Notes under the pieces: generated by a model
What the model saw: the letters and a program-made list of their open reading frames with translations, nothing else
Databases searched by the model: none
What the model was told of the DNA's origin: nothing
Translations under genes and position numbers: made by a program
Source: JBEKIK01 sp963838495
GTDB lineage: Bacteria; Planctomycetota; Planctomycetia; Pirellulales; Thermoguttaceae
DNA: 64,000 bases
Assembly (NCBI GenBank): GCA_963838495.1
Contig: CAWIRC010000001.1
Location: 682,001 to 746,000 of the forward strand
Reading direction: 5' to 3'
Shown: positions 49,578 to 59,048 of the stretch, in pieces
Position numbering within the stretch: position 1 is the first letter of the stretch
Layout of the letters: every line of letters begins with the position of its first letter

Positions 49578-50513
49578 TTACCAAATCAGGATTGTCGATC
49601 CACAGCGGCGACAATTTGTTCGACCAATCCGGCTCTTGCATACCGGACACCTGAAATTAACTACATGGCGTTCGGTATGGTCTCTATAACCACAAGCACA
49701 AGTCCAGACATCGACAGATGGAAAAACTTCGTGGCAGCCGGGACATGAATGGGTGGTCACTATCTGGGATGTAATAATTTCGGAGATATTTCCGCCGACA
49801 AAAGGAATCAGCCAAATCAAAAAAGCAATTGCAACGTAAGGATGGACACCTATGGAAAAAAACAGGATCAGTAATACGCCCCAATAGATTGCACGGCATG
49901 TCCAATGGGCAGCCCGTGGAAAATTGAGTGCACTTCCTTTCGATTGTTGTTGTCTGCCATCATAAACCGATGGTTTTTCATTAACGGATTCGACAGCTTC
50001 GGGTTCTTGAGGTGGTTCAGGTTCTGGATGGTTCTTATTCCCCTCATTTGGTGATGTGGACTGCCATCGAGACACGACATCGTTAACTTGTTTTTCTCGT
50101 TCTGCTTGCGATTTGGAAGTAGCGTTCTCTGGAAAAATGCCGGAAGAAATTCTATCCCAATCAGAGTCAACAGCGGCTTGTTTCTCGCTTTTTGGTTCCG
50201 AAAATTTTGGCGATACAGACTTTGGAGAAGGTTGTTGAGGTTTGGCAGTACGGGTCGTGTCGTGTGCCTGTTCAAAAAACCGCTGTACGATTTCCAAGCC
50301 AGTAACGTTTTGATCCAGGGCAGGAATTCTTATGTGTGCCTTACATCCCGGGCATGGCACTTTTAGGCCGATGCTCCGCAGCGGTACATTCAAGGCCCGC
50401 TTACACACATGGCAGGTAAATCGTAAGCTAAGCTCAATGTTGCCAGTTTGCGGTGAACTGTCGCCGTTGCCGTTTTTTGCGGCGGCAGGATTGCTGGCCT
50501 GTTGAGCATCCAT
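49578..50513 (-). CDS. Membrane protein with two zinc ribbons
   Basis: 311 residues, family not recognised. The N-terminal ribbon is CHVCKRALNVPLRSIGLKVP with the second CPGC. A long Pro/Ser/Glu-rich linker follows (residues 80-185), then two hydrophobic segments near 200-235, then CPGCHEVFPSVDVWTCACGY and FRCPVCKSRIGRTNCRRCG. Such ribbons bind zinc and often mediate protein or nucleic-acid contacts. GAGGTCA before ATG 50513 supports the start. It lies directly upstream of the traG-like gene with a 13 nt gap, which suggests a partner of the coupling ATPase at the membrane. Confidence 0.7.
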   Translation of the reverse strand: MDAQQASNPAAAKNGNGDSSPQTGNIELSLRFTCHVCKRALNVPLRSIGLKVPCPGCKAHIRIPALDQNVTGLEIVQRFFEQAHDTTRTAKPQQPSPKSVSPKFSEPKSEKQAAVDSDWDRISSGIFPENATSKSQAEREKQVNDVVSRWQSTSPNEGNKNHPEPEPPQEPEAVESVNEKPSVYDGRQQQSKGSALNFPRAAHWTCRAIYWGVLLILFFSIGVHPYVAIAFLIWLIPFVGGNISEIITSQIVTTHSCPGCHEVFPSVDVWTCACGYRDHTERHVVNFRCPVCKSRIGRTNCRRCGSTILIW

Positions 50514-50676
50514 TGACCTCGGCTCCCAAAGTATCTGTTGTAGAAAAGACGCTTATTTTCGATTTTATTTTTTCCTTGGAAATTGGCAACACGCGAAGCC
50601 CATTGCATCAACGAAAATTTTCAAAAATTCGGGGCCGTGCTGTTGTAGCTGATAATATAATCAATCTCTACGCAAA

Positions 50677-52197
50677 TTACCTATCCGTGCATACAGGGTT
50701 ATGGGCTTGGCCACAAATCGCGTCCTCATCTGCTATACATGGAGTAGGGAATAATGGATGAAGAGGCATTTTGCGAACCTGTTCGGTGACAAATTTACGA
50801 CATTGCCGAGAGTTGGCGAACTGTTGTTCGCTTGACAAACTGGCCTTATAGTGTCGAAATTTGGTCAGCCACGATTTTATGTCACGTGCCCGGAGCCAGA
50901 GAGAAGCCGATAGGGGAGAAAGGCTATATTGTATATGTCGAATCTGCTCGGCCGTGGTTAGCCATATCCGATCTCGCATAGCGGTCGGTAGCGAGATCGT
51001 CTGCATGAGCAAGTCGATCAACCGTTGAAAATCTTTCCCATTGCCAGAACCGGCATGGGCAACAACCAGCAGCCGAAAATTCGGCTGCGACTGCGGATCA
51101 CCGTATCGGGCATAGAACATCCGTAGATAGTTTTGTCCATCCACGGAACGTGCCCAATGGTCGTACATTTGGAATTTTTCCCGGATGCGGGGGAGCGACA
51201 TAGTGCCGTTGTCCAGTTCAACGAAATGTAATAGCAAAGATGAGGAAGTAGCCAGACGTTTAGACGTTTGACGTTCAACCTTGAGTAGAAAACCCGAGTC
51301 CGGCACCACGTGATGGATTCGACCGTTATGTGGAAATCGCAGTTGCTTGTCATGTTGGAAGTAGCGTCGTTCGTGAAAAAGGCGAGAGAGGTCTCCCCTA
51401 CTTTTGATCGTTTTCCAGACGGCTAGATCAAACTCGGTAGTGAGCAGTTCGTGGAGGATTGAGCGGAGAGCAATCCCACTGGTCTTTGTTGTCTCTAGAG
51501 TGGGTTCCTTCCAATTCACTCCCATAGTAGCGTATGTATCGGCCACAAGACGCACTCCCCTACTGGTTGCCGCGTAAACGAAAGGGAAGTTCGGCGACGT
51601 GGATCGTACGGGTGCCGTTTGTAAATAACCTAGTTGCACAAGTGCCGCCATTTGATACTGTGCTGACCGCCGCGTGGCGATGTACTGAGCAAATCGCTGT
51701 TGTATCTGCGAACCGGTGGCGAAGCGGTTGGCATAGATGAATTCAACGACGGCCGGATAATGCGAAAGCATTCTGGGCCGTTTCGTGGCTGGACGGCGGC
51801 GGATAGGAAGCGGGCGAATCAGGTCGGGTAAATCCCATGCAGTCGTTACCCTTTCCCCTTCCCTAACTGTTGTTTGGACTGTTGAACCGTTCAACGGGCC
51901 GTTGAAAGAATTGTTAAAATCGCCGTTAATGTGGTCGCTGTTCGGCGTCGGACGTGAGGGCGACCAACGGCGGGCTTTAGGTGTGGTCTCCACACCCTTT
52001 AGCCCGAGCGAATGTGAAGGGGAAAGGCCGCCGTTGGTCGGCCTCTGGAAGGCAACTGCCTGGAGAGGACGACGCCGTTTTTGTTGGTTTACCTGGCCGT
52101 TTTCTGGCTGTTCCACTTCCACGTCGTTCACGCTAATTTTGCGTGCCGTTCGCAATCCCGATAGCGGTGCTGTTTCAATAGCTGGCGGCATCATCAT
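50677..52197 (-). CDS. Replication-relaxation family protein 2
   Basis: About 506 residues. The first 150 are low-complexity and basic, and the Replic_Relax core starts near residue 155: HYPAVVEFIYANRFATGSQI, SAQYQMAALVQLGYLQTAPV, SILHELLTTEFDLAVW, HFVELDNGTMSLPRIREKFQ and YLRMFYARYGDPQSQPNFRL. The order matches the first relaxation protein (42325-43338) with low identity, so they are distant paralogs. A TTG start at 52212 is possible, but I prefer the ATG cluster MMMPPAIE at 52197. The start overlaps the 3' end of repA by 23 nt, so the two are translationally coupled. Confidence 0.8.
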   Translation of the reverse strand: MMMPPAIETAPLSGLRTARKISVNDVEVEQPENGQVNQQKRRRPLQAVAFQRPTNGGLSPSHSLGLKGVETTPKARRWSPSRPTPNSDHINGDFNNSFNGPLNGSTVQTTVREGERVTTAWDLPDLIRPLPIRRRPATKRPRMLSHYPAVVEFIYANRFATGSQIQQRFAQYIATRRSAQYQMAALVQLGYLQTAPVRSTSPNFPFVYAATSRGVRLVADTYATMGVNWKEPTLETTKTSGIALRSILHELLTTEFDLAVWKTIKSRGDLSRLFHERRYFQHDKQLRFPHNGRIHHVVPDSGFLLKVERQTSKRLATSSSLLLHFVELDNGTMSLPRIREKFQMYDHWARSVDGQNYLRMFYARYGDPQSQPNFRLLVVAHAGSGNGKDFQRLIDLLMQTISLPTAMRDRIWLTTAEQIRHIQYSLSPLSASLWLRARDIKSWLTKFRHYKASLSSEQQFANSRQCRKFVTEQVRKMPLHPLFPTPCIADEDAICGQAHNPVCTDR

Positions 52198-53632
52198 CGG
52201 ATTGCTGGGCAAGCTCCTGGAGGCATTGAAAATCCAGTAGGCTTGGAATGCGAGTCAGGAAAGGATTTTTTGTAATAAGTCGTGAACGGATAGCTTCCTT
52301 TTCAGCCTCAGGAAGTTGGTTCCATCGTGGTTGCCACTTGGCATCAAACTCCCGGCGGGCGGCGGATTGTTCAGTATTATTTTTTTGTTCTTCCTGTTGG
52401 TGAAGCATCTGTTCTTGGTGTTGTATTTTGCGACGCTCTTGCCGGTCATGTATTTTCACCACTTCAGACATATAAGAAACCAAGGCAGAGAATGTTTTCG
52501 CATCGGGCCATTTTTCTTTTAGAAGTTTTATAGTTTTGGGAATCATGACTTCGATTTTCGATAGGCCATGCTGGTTTATCAGGGTATTTGCTTGTTCAAG
52601 CTCACGCCGCGTCGGCCGGTGCTGTTCGCTCCCCTGCCATGTGCGGTAGAAGTCGGCGATAATTTTGTATGCCGGAGTAGTGTTCGATGCGGCTGATAAT
52701 TCGGGCATGGAGTTAGGTTTTTTTGCCACCGAATGTTTTTTAGAAAAAACGATCCGCCATATCCCCCTGCTGATTTTCTTATAGCGGTTTGGGTGACTTA
52801 ATGGCTCAATAAAGCCGATTTCTTCAAGTTCCTGGATGGCGGGAGCAAGCCGTTGTTTGATAATAGCGACGTTTTTGACCTCAGTCATCAGCCCGATATG
52901 GCCGCAGGCAAAATCCATTAAGTCCATCTCAACCATATCGGAATTATGGAAACGTTTATCCAAAAATCGATACATGCGTTTTGAAGTCGGTAAACGGAGT
53001 GAAAAGTATTTTTCCAGGTCAAGTGCCTTGAGGTTGCCGCTGGCAAGGTTTTTATGGAACCTGGGTGTCCATTGCACCCAGCTTGGCGGCAACTGGCCGG
53101 ACTTGGTTCTTCCCCTATTCTGTCGGATCAGTCGATATTCACTGATAATCCCGGTAGCCAATTCCTCTTCAAAGCTCCGGCCACTGCCGTCCCACCATGC
53201 GTTTTCATAAACGATTGTCAGAGCTTTTAGCCGTCGGAGTACATCGCGTAACCGCTGGTAACTTCGGACATTGGCCGACCATCGCATGATGCGAAACAGA
53301 TCGTGCGGAATAAAATGAACTTTAATATTGGTAAAATTGTCAGCCTTTTTTCCAAGACACAAGAGCGAAAGTATGACATCTTCGTCCGCCGGTGTGGGAA
53401 GTCCGTACTGAGACGAAGTAGTTAGTGTGATCCTTTGCGGCACACGTTGGCGGATTTGCGAGTCATATCGGCTAGCATTATAAACAACTGTATCAAGTTT
53501 ACGTCCAGTTCCGTCTTTAGGTTGCTGAGTCTGAAGGATAGAAATGGGAAAATCGGCCAGATTCAATTCGTCGCGTCCCTGAACGGGACGCTTTTCTGGC
53601 GGTTTTGGAAGGATGGCCGGAATAAGCTCCAT
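52175..53632 (-). CDS. repA: Replication initiator protein A (RepA)
   Basis: 485 residues. GRDELNLADFPISILQ near residue 20, then RITLTTSSQYGLPTPADEDV, FRIMRW and YQRLRDVLRRLKAL match the RepA family (PF10134), whose members open plasmid origins. A winged-helix part is followed by a coiled, Gln/Arg-rich C terminus (QERRKIQHQEQMLHQQEEQK) that ends near the stop. Iterons at 53787-53895 sit upstream and are the likely binding sites. The initiator gene, repeat cluster and partition genes together form a plasmid replicon. Its 3' end overlaps the next gene. Confidence 0.87.
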   Translation of the reverse strand: MELIPAILPKPPEKRPVQGRDELNLADFPISILQTQQPKDGTGRKLDTVVYNASRYDSQIRQRVPQRITLTTSSQYGLPTPADEDVILSLLCLGKKADNFTNIKVHFIPHDLFRIMRWSANVRSYQRLRDVLRRLKALTIVYENAWWDGSGRSFEEELATGIISEYRLIRQNRGRTKSGQLPPSWVQWTPRFHKNLASGNLKALDLEKYFSLRLPTSKRMYRFLDKRFHNSDMVEMDLMDFACGHIGLMTEVKNVAIIKQRLAPAIQELEEIGFIEPLSHPNRYKKISRGIWRIVFSKKHSVAKKPNSMPELSAASNTTPAYKIIADFYRTWQGSEQHRPTRRELEQANTLINQHGLSKIEVMIPKTIKLLKEKWPDAKTFSALVSYMSEVVKIHDRQERRKIQHQEQMLHQQEEQKNNTEQSAARREFDAKWQPRWNQLPEAEKEAIRSRLITKNPFLTRIPSLLDFQCLQELAQQSDDDAASY

Positions 53633-53786
53633 GTAGGGCTTATTGTCTCGTAGTTTCGGTTATTAATCAAACACACCCGCTACATCGCATGGTTTGTGTA
53701 ATAATAGTTTGTGTATTGTTAGGCGAAAATAAAAACCGGTCTATAAAGCGCCGACAAGGCTTCTGGCTGGCGTTTCCGCATTTCAA

Positions 53787-53895
53787 AATGTATGCGGCTG
53801 CACGAATTAAATGTATGCGGTTGCACGAATTTCTGGAGTAAAAATGTATGCGGTTGCACGAATTCTTTGGCAAAATGTATGCGGTTGCACGAATT
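53787..53895 (+). repeat. Replication origin with four 22 bp iterons
   Basis: Four copies of a 22 bp unit with core TATGCGGYTGCACGAATT at 53787-53808, 53810-53831, 53843-53864 and 53874-53895, spaced 23, 33 and 31 bp. Only the first differs (C for T). They lie between repA and the partition genes. AT-rich DNA at 53,655-53,730 could be the unwinding region. Confidence 0.88.
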
Positions 53896-53923
53896 TTATC
53901 AACAAGAGAAAAGTACACCAGTG

Positions 53924-54253
53924 CTATTCCCTGTCAACGCGATATTTCGGCATATTTGCTCGCAAAATCTCCGTGACAACTTCGGATCGTTGTTTGCGTT
54001 CGATGCGGGCAACAAGGTCTAATTGTGTGTTCACATCCCGGTCGAGATAAAGTGTGCAACGGTCGCGTAATTCTTGGGGTTTTTCAATTTCCGGCTGACG
54101 ATCTGACCCTGGATCAACCTCAAAATGTTCTGGACGTTCAGACGTTTGGGATGGAATTGGATTTTCAAGGGGTTCCGTAACAGTTCGTTGCAAGAGTAGA
54201 GAACTGCCAAGGCCAGTATGTTTTTCTTTTAATTCTTGGTCTTTATCGTTCAT
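53924..54253 (-). CDS. RHH partition/DNA-binding protein
   Basis: 109 residues. The first 65 are polar and disordered. Residues 68-105 (CTLYLDRDVNTQLDLVARIE then RKQRSEVVTEILRANM) form a ribbon-helix-helix fold. In this position, immediately downstream of parA and overlapping it by 11 nt, it is the likely centromere-binding partner (ParG/ParB-like). It would bind repeats upstream of the operon and stimulate ParA. Confidence 0.75.
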   Translation of the reverse strand: MNDKDQELKEKHTGLGSSLLLQRTVTEPLENPIPSQTSERPEHFEVDPGSDRQPEIEKPQELRDRCTLYLDRDVNTQLDLVARIERKQRSEVVTEILRANMPKYRVDRE

Positions 54254-55022
54254 AGTTGAGAATTTCGCGAGTTAATTCCAAATAAGCTTGGGCACCGGAG
54301 CTTTCCGGTTCATAATCAAGTACTCCGAGACCGCGGCTGTGGGCTTCCTCGATCTTGACGTTAAGAGGGATTGAAGTTTTGAAAACGCGTTCACCAAAAT
54401 ATGCCCGTACCTGCTGCTCGACTTCCTTGGACACGTTAGTATTTTGCACTTTGGTAAGAAGAACGCCGCTTATGTGAAGTTTCGTATGATTCATGTGCGT
54501 GTGAATTTGCGAAATCAATTCTTCCAACCGGCGAACGCCCATGATCGACCAATATCCCGGATCAATCGGCACCATAACCTCTTCGACATAATTAAGCACG
54601 TTGATGTTGAGCAAAGTCCGCTGCGGGCCGGTGTCGATGATGATGAAATCATAGTCTTTTTCGATAGCCTCAAGCGCACGACGCAATCGGTACTCGCGGC
54701 CCAAACCAAGCCGTCCACTCGGATCGGCCATTGCCACATTCACGTCGGCCAAAGAGGTATCGGCAGGTAGCAAGTCCAGATTCGGATATCGCGTAAGCCA
54801 GATTGCCTGCTGAACTGGGATATTTTCCATCAAAACTTGGGTCAGTGTTTTTTCTCCAGGCTCCCCTTTGGTAAGGACTGCTGTTATATTTGCCTGATGG
54901 TCAACGTCCACCAACAGCACACGTTTGTCGAACTTTGATGCCAGATTGGTGGAAACGTTAAGGGCACTGGTGGATTTGCCGCTGCCGCCTTTCTCGTTCA
55001 GCCATGCGATGCGTCTGGTCAT
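54243..55022 (-). CDS. parA: ParA-family partition ATPase
   Basis: 259 residues. NEKGGSGKSTSALNVSTNLA near residue 10 is the deviant Walker A with the signature lysine, VLLVDVDHQANIT is the A' box, and FIIIDTGPQRTLLNINVL is Walker B. The helix and C-terminal region follow the MinD/ParA fold. ParA moves plasmids along the nucleoid by ATP-driven waves. ATG 55022 overlaps the stop of the upstream gene (ATGA). The operon reads from an upstream repeat-rich region, a likely partition operator. Confidence 0.9.
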   Translation of the reverse strand: MTRRIAWLNEKGGSGKSTSALNVSTNLASKFDKRVLLVDVDHQANITAVLTKGEPGEKTLTQVLMENIPVQQAIWLTRYPNLDLLPADTSLADVNVAMADPSGRLGLGREYRLRRALEAIEKDYDFIIIDTGPQRTLLNINVLNYVEEVMVPIDPGYWSIMGVRRLEELISQIHTHMNHTKLHISGVLLTKVQNTNVSKEVEQQVRAYFGERVFKTSIPLNVKIEEAHSRGLGVLDYEPESSGAQAYLELTREILNYER

Positions 55023-55261
55023 AGACTTTTTCTTTGAACGTCTAAAACGTTTGAATGCGACAAGCGTCGTGACGGCTGAAACGTCTGGCGGACGAATATC
55101 GGGCCGTAAGGAATCTCTTCGACTACCCGGCGGCGAATATCGACCAATCCGCCCAACTGTTTATGCAATGCCTGGGCATCGCTTTCACTGTCGGCAACGT
55201 AACACAAATCTGGATCGTTGCCACAATGCGTTGGTAATCGACGCGAAGGATTTTTTTTCAT
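55019..55261 (-). CDS. Small protein upstream of parA
   Basis: 80 residues, not recognised. It ends by a 4 nt ATGA overlap with parA, which supports translational coupling. The start at 55261 lacks a clear ribosome site. The sequence is polar with no TM and no motif I know. Confidence 0.4.
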   Translation of the reverse strand: MKKNPSRRLPTHCGNDPDLCYVADSESDAQALHKQLGGLVDIRRRVVEEIPYGPIFVRQTFQPSRRLSHSNVLDVQRKSL

Positions 55262-55755
55262 GAAAATGTGGACAAGTTAATGATGATGAGATCAGTGTAG
55301 CACAAATAATTATCAAACGTCCAAAACTCCCAGGCGTTGATAAACGTCAGAACGCCGAAACATTTCAGATGTTTGAACGTCTTAAACGGCCAAACGTCAG
55401 AGAAAAATAATTTTTGCCAGAGTTGTAATAGTCAACTGGAAATTGAAGTCTCACCTGAGCTATTGTACCGGCTCTAAAATCGTGTTACATGTCGATTGCG
55501 ACTCATGTTATCTGCGGCGATAAATCGCTCTTTATAAACAGTCCTAATGCGTTTTAGAATTGTTTCATCGTAAAAACACCGTAAAACGCGGAAAAACAGC
55601 CTTTCTGTGATAAACAAATGATAATTTGCGATAAAAATAACGAAACTAGACTCCTAAAACGTTTCGAACACTTGAACATTTAAACTCTTAGAACGTCCTG
55701 GCGTCTTAGACGTTTGGTTTTTTGGACGTTTAGTGCTATTCTGAATCAAGGATAT
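55262..55755. promoter_or_regulatory. AAACGT/ACGTTT-rich region between partition operon and resolvase
   Basis: No gene. The motif AACGTC/GACGTT/AAACGT recurs, including 55,316-55,405 and 55,655-55,740, in both orientations. It lies between divergent promoters of the parA operon and the resolvase. It could be a partition site (parS) or resolution (res) site. Confidence 0.5.
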
Positions 55756-56397
55756 ATGGATCAGATTCAAAATGTCGCCATTTACGCCAGAGTTTCAACC
55801 CGAGACAGACAAGAAACGGAGAACCAATTACGGGAGCTTCGGGCATACAGTAAAAAACAAGGATGGCGGGTTGTGGGCGAGTACGTCGATCATGAATCCG
55901 GCGGAAAAGCGGATCGGCCCCAATTTCGTCGTCTTTTTGAAGATGCCCACCAGCGGAAGTTTGATATGGTGCTATTTTGGGCGTTGGATCGCTTCAGCCG
56001 CGAAGGCGTCTTGCGGACACTAACCTATTTGAATGACCTGGAAACATCCGGCGTCGAATTCAAAAGCTATGCTGAACGGTACATAGATTCCAGCGGCTTG
56101 TTCAAGGAAGCAATTTTAGCCATTTTGGCCACATTAGCAAAACAAGAGAGAATTCGACTATCTGAACGCGTAAAGGCCGGACTTGATCGTGCCCGCAGTG
56201 AAGGAAAACGTTTGGGACGTCCGAAACTTCCAGACTCCGCGATTTCTGAAATCAAGCAACTACATCGGCAGAAAATAAGTAAACGGGAAATCACCCGGCG
56301 TGTTCGATATGTCGATGCGTCTGGACGAAAGCGATCAGTTGGATGGGGGAGCGTGCGGCGCATATTGGCAGTTAAAAATGCTCAAGATGCACAATAA
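55756..56397 (+). CDS. Serine recombinase (resolvase)
   Basis: 213 residues, start ATG 55756 after an AAGGA site. IYARVSTRDRQETENQLREL carries the catalytic Ser near residue 13. FWALDRFSREG with catalytic Arg residues follows, then TLAKQERIRLSERVKAGLDR and a C-terminal helix-turn-helix (KISKREITRRVRY). Resolvases convert plasmid multimers to monomers or resolve cointegrates at a nearby res site. The repeat-rich DNA upstream fits that. It is divergent from the partition genes, as in many plasmids. Confidence 0.9.
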   Translation: MDQIQNVAIYARVSTRDRQETENQLRELRAYSKKQGWRVVGEYVDHESGGKADRPQFRRLFEDAHQRKFDMVLFWALDRFSREGVLRTLTYLNDLETSGVEFKSYAERYIDSSGLFKEAILAILATLAKQERIRLSERVKAGLDRARSEGKRLGRPKLPDSAISEIKQLHRQKISKREITRRVRYVDASGRKRSVGWGSVRRILAVKNAQDAQ

Positions 56398-56630
56398 TGC
56401 GGTATGATAAACTAAAAAGATGTGCCGCGATGCTGGGCTAACGTTGGGCAACCGCAATGCCTGGTTCTCGTTGGTTGCGAAAATATTTTTGGAGGGATAA
56501 ATTTTTTAAAAGGCCAGCATCCACGGCGGTTGTCGGTGCGGGTAAAAAAGTTTTTCCCGCGAGTGCGGCTTGGCCATGCCTGGAACCGCCGTATGGTACA
56601 AAGCCGATCCGCTTTTGCGGCACATAAGAA
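56398..56630. other. Intergenic stretch after the resolvase
   Basis: No gene supported. A purine-rich GGAGGGATAAA near 56,490 looks like a ribosome site but has no following frame. Confidence 0.4.
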
Positions 56631-56656
56631 AACACCGGATCAATTGATCCGGTGTT
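56631..56656. terminator. Perfect 26 bp palindrome between convergent genes
   Basis: AACACCGGATCA pairs with TGATCCGGTGTT. It lies 5 nt after the stop of the minus-strand primase and may terminate it. Confidence 0.6.
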
Positions 56657-56661
56657 GCCGA

Positions 56662-57726
56662 TCATGGTAAGAGCATTTTTAATTGCTCTGCCGATAGTTC
56701 GTCAGGTTCAGTTCCATCGGGCAATTTAACCGCCCGAACGAATGTTTTGGAAATGAGTTTACCGGCGGCCGTCCGCATCCCGACACGGCCTGCCTCATTA
56801 CCATCAAACATGAGCACGATTGGTCGGCCGGTAGCTGCAAGAATGGCGGCTTGTTCATCACTGAGTGAAGAACCAAAAACTGCCACTGTGTTGGGAATAC
56901 CTGCTTGGAATAAGTGATAGACCTTGAATGGCCCTTCCACTACGATCAATGGTTTTCCATCGGTATTTTCTAATGCCTCCGTCAATCCATAGACAAGTTG
57001 GCTTTTCAGAAAGCCTTCGGGCCACTTGTATCGTGGGTTTCCGGCCGCTTCGTCAAAATCGTCATCGGGCCAGCGGCCGAGATACGCCAGCGGATTCGCA
57101 CCTTGTTCATGCGGATATCCAAAGACAGGGATTGCGATATAGCCCTTGAGCACTCCGCGATTACATAGGCCCAAACCATAACGTTTTATCGTTTCTTCTG
57201 TAATGCCCCGTTCATGCAAATAAGGAACATCGGTCTTGAGATTCAAGCGAAATCGAAGCGGCTTTATTTGTAAAGGATGAAATGGTGTAGTGGAATGAAC
57301 TGAAGTATCATCTTGGGCGGACTGTTTAGCCTTGTCAGTAAGTTCCGATGAAGCATCATCAGAATTCTCATCTTTATGCTCACCCTTGGGCTTCGAAAGA
57401 GTCAACCTGTCGCCAAATTTCTCGGCGAACCAAAAACGAACATGAACGTCGTCAAAGCCAGTAATTTCTTTGACCAATTCGATTACGTCACCACCTTTTT
57501 GGCAGTCGCCAAAGCAATGCCATAGCCATACGCCGTTTTTTCGATTGATTTTGAACTGCTCGGGATTGGGATTCGGCCCATGCTTGTGCGATGGCAGGGG
57601 ACAGATGCCTGTTAGCAAATCTTTATTTCTCTGAAATCTGTCGGCAATTCCAAGTGCTTCAAGCACGTCAGGAATGGATACTTTTTCTTTCACCTCGGCA
57701 AACGAAATATAAGGCCGTTCAGCCAT
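56662..57726 (-). CDS. CHC2-TOPRIM DNA primase
   Basis: 354 residues. ATG 57726 follows AAGGAGGATTATC. The zinc-binding CHC2 domain is at residues 20-95 (CPLPSHKHGP with WLWHCFGDCQKGGDVIELV). After an acidic linker (residues 115-150), the TOPRIM core appears near 265: LIVVEGPFKVYHLFQAG with the catalytic Glu and VLMFDGNEAGRVGMR with the DxD-like acidic group. It would synthesise RNA primers for plasmid replication or for the transferred strand. It matches the size of small primases on conjugative elements and lacks a helicase domain. It stands alone on its strand. Confidence 0.88.
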   Translation of the reverse strand: MAERPYISFAEVKEKVSIPDVLEALGIADRFQRNKDLLTGICPLPSHKHGPNPNPEQFKINRKNGVWLWHCFGDCQKGGDVIELVKEITGFDDVHVRFWFAEKFGDRLTLSKPKGEHKDENSDDASSELTDKAKQSAQDDTSVHSTTPFHPLQIKPLRFRLNLKTDVPYLHERGITEETIKRYGLGLCNRGVLKGYIAIPVFGYPHEQGANPLAYLGRWPDDDFDEAAGNPRYKWPEGFLKSQLVYGLTEALENTDGKPLIVVEGPFKVYHLFQAGIPNTVAVFGSSLSDEQAAILAATGRPIVLMFDGNEAGRVGMRTAAGKLISKTFVRAVKLPDGTEPDELSAEQLKMLLP

Positions 57727-57887
57727 GATAAATCCTCCTTCAAGATAGATTGTGAGAGAACAACTGACATTAGGTTGCCATATAAACAACAAGAGATACA
57801 AATAGGGAAGAACTCAGAAATAAAAACACCTGCCGAAACAAAGTTCGACAGGGCGGCGGATGAATTTCTGCTGAAACAGATTCACCG

Positions 57888-58202
57888 TCAGAAATCTTCG
57901 GACTGCTCATGGTCTTCGTCATGACCGGACAATGGCGATGTAAAGACAAATTCTTGTGCCTTCTGCAAAGCGAAGATCAATGCAGGAAGGTCGCCTGGAC
58001 GAAATGATGGCGCATCTCGCCATTCTCCAGTCTCGGGATCGCGGTAGCGACGCGGTGAAATTGTAATGGATCGAATCTTTCGTGGGCCATTGTCTGTATC
58101 AACAGTATTTACCCACACTGCCACGCCGATACCGCCGGGATAAGGCCCAATTTTCCTCTCGGGCTTGTGGACTTGCGAATTATCAGTTCTGTTTTTGGCC
58201 AT
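57888..58202 (-). CDS. Small conserved-looking plasmid protein
   Basis: 104 residues; not recognised. AGGAGGCTCGTA before ATG 58202 supports it. The centre IGVAVWVNTVDTDNGPRKIR and SITISPRRYRDPETGEWRDA suggests a small beta-rich protein, possibly nucleic-acid binding. The tail is acidic. It is upstream of the primase on the same strand with a 161 nt gap. Confidence 0.6.
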   Translation of the reverse strand: MAKNRTDNSQVHKPERKIGPYPGGIGVAVWVNTVDTDNGPRKIRSITISPRRYRDPETGEWRDAPSFRPGDLPALIFALQKAQEFVFTSPLSGHDEDHEQSEDF

Positions 58203-58361
58203 TACGAGCCTCCTAATAGTAGGTGTTTAAATGTAACAATTTGGAAAGAACACGTAAGGGAACTGTAAAATGGTTTCCGTAAGACGGTCAAATATATGAA
58301 ATAGGGAAGAGCAAGACGCGGCAAGTATCGCTAGAACGCGACATGAGTTTATACTGAGCGT

Positions 58362-58934
58362 GTGGTAGAAGTTTCGACAAAGAATTTCGGCATATTGATA
58401 GCATACTTATTGCCGGGGTTCGTAACTCTATGGGGTATAAGCTTTTTTTCCGAAACTGTGCGTAGCTGGCTGGGGGCATCGACACTCAATGCTCCTACAG
58501 TCGGCGGATTCCTATATGTGACGCTCGGCTCTGTTGCTGCCGGGCTTGTGGTAAGTGTCATCCGTTGGGCTATGGTTGATGGTATCCATCATGAAACCGG
58601 CATCCCAGAACCGGTATGGAAATTTGCGCAGTTTGAACAAAAGATGGCGGCATTTGAGGGTTTTGTTGAGAATCACTATCGATATTACCAGTTCAATGCC
58701 AATATGTTGGTTGCCTTGGCATTCACTTATGCCGCTTGGTTGATGTCACGCGGAGTCGGATTTTATCGAGCAGGATGGATGAATCTGGTATTTATTGCCT
58801 TGGAAGTCGTGTTTTGGCTAGGATCACGCGACACGTTAAGAAAATACTACCAAAGAACGGCTGACGTACTTGGCACGGATCAAACTCGGATTTTTCAGGT
58901 CGGGGGATTGAAAAAGAAAGATGAATTGTCATAA
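58362..58934 (+). CDS. Membrane protein with three TM segments
   Basis: 190 residues, GTG start. Hydrophobic segments near residues 9-27, 45-65 and 105-150 are separated by a charged helical loop with EQKMAAFEGFVENHYRYYQF. I do not recognise the family. It could be a plasmid-maintenance or exclusion protein, but nothing in the sequence says so. Confidence 0.6.
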   Translation: MVEVSTKNFGILIAYLLPGFVTLWGISFFSETVRSWLGASTLNAPTVGGFLYVTLGSVAAGLVVSVIRWAMVDGIHHETGIPEPVWKFAQFEQKMAAFEGFVENHYRYYQFNANMLVALAFTYAAWLMSRGVGFYRAGWMNLVFIALEVVFWLGSRDTLRKYYQRTADVLGTDQTRIFQVGGLKKKDELS

Positions 58935-59013
58935 TAAATAGCAAGTATTGGCATTATCTTCGTGGACTTTTTCCACTACAAAAACGGCAGGAGTTTTTTA
59001 AAAGAATGAAAAA

Positions 59014-59032
59014 CATGGCCGCATAACGGCCA
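59014..59032 (+). terminator. Terminator after the membrane-protein gene
   Basis: ATGGCCG..CGGCCAT hairpin, 80 nt after the stop codon and followed by an A-rich tail. The tail lacks a strong T run, so this call is tentative. Confidence 0.45.
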
Positions 59033-59048
59033 TAAAAAACAATAGAAC

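Noticed and set aside
53787..53895. CRISPR array reading of the four 22 bp repeats
   Set aside because: Only four units with 1-11 nt gaps, no spacers of regular size and no cas gene; repA next door explains them.
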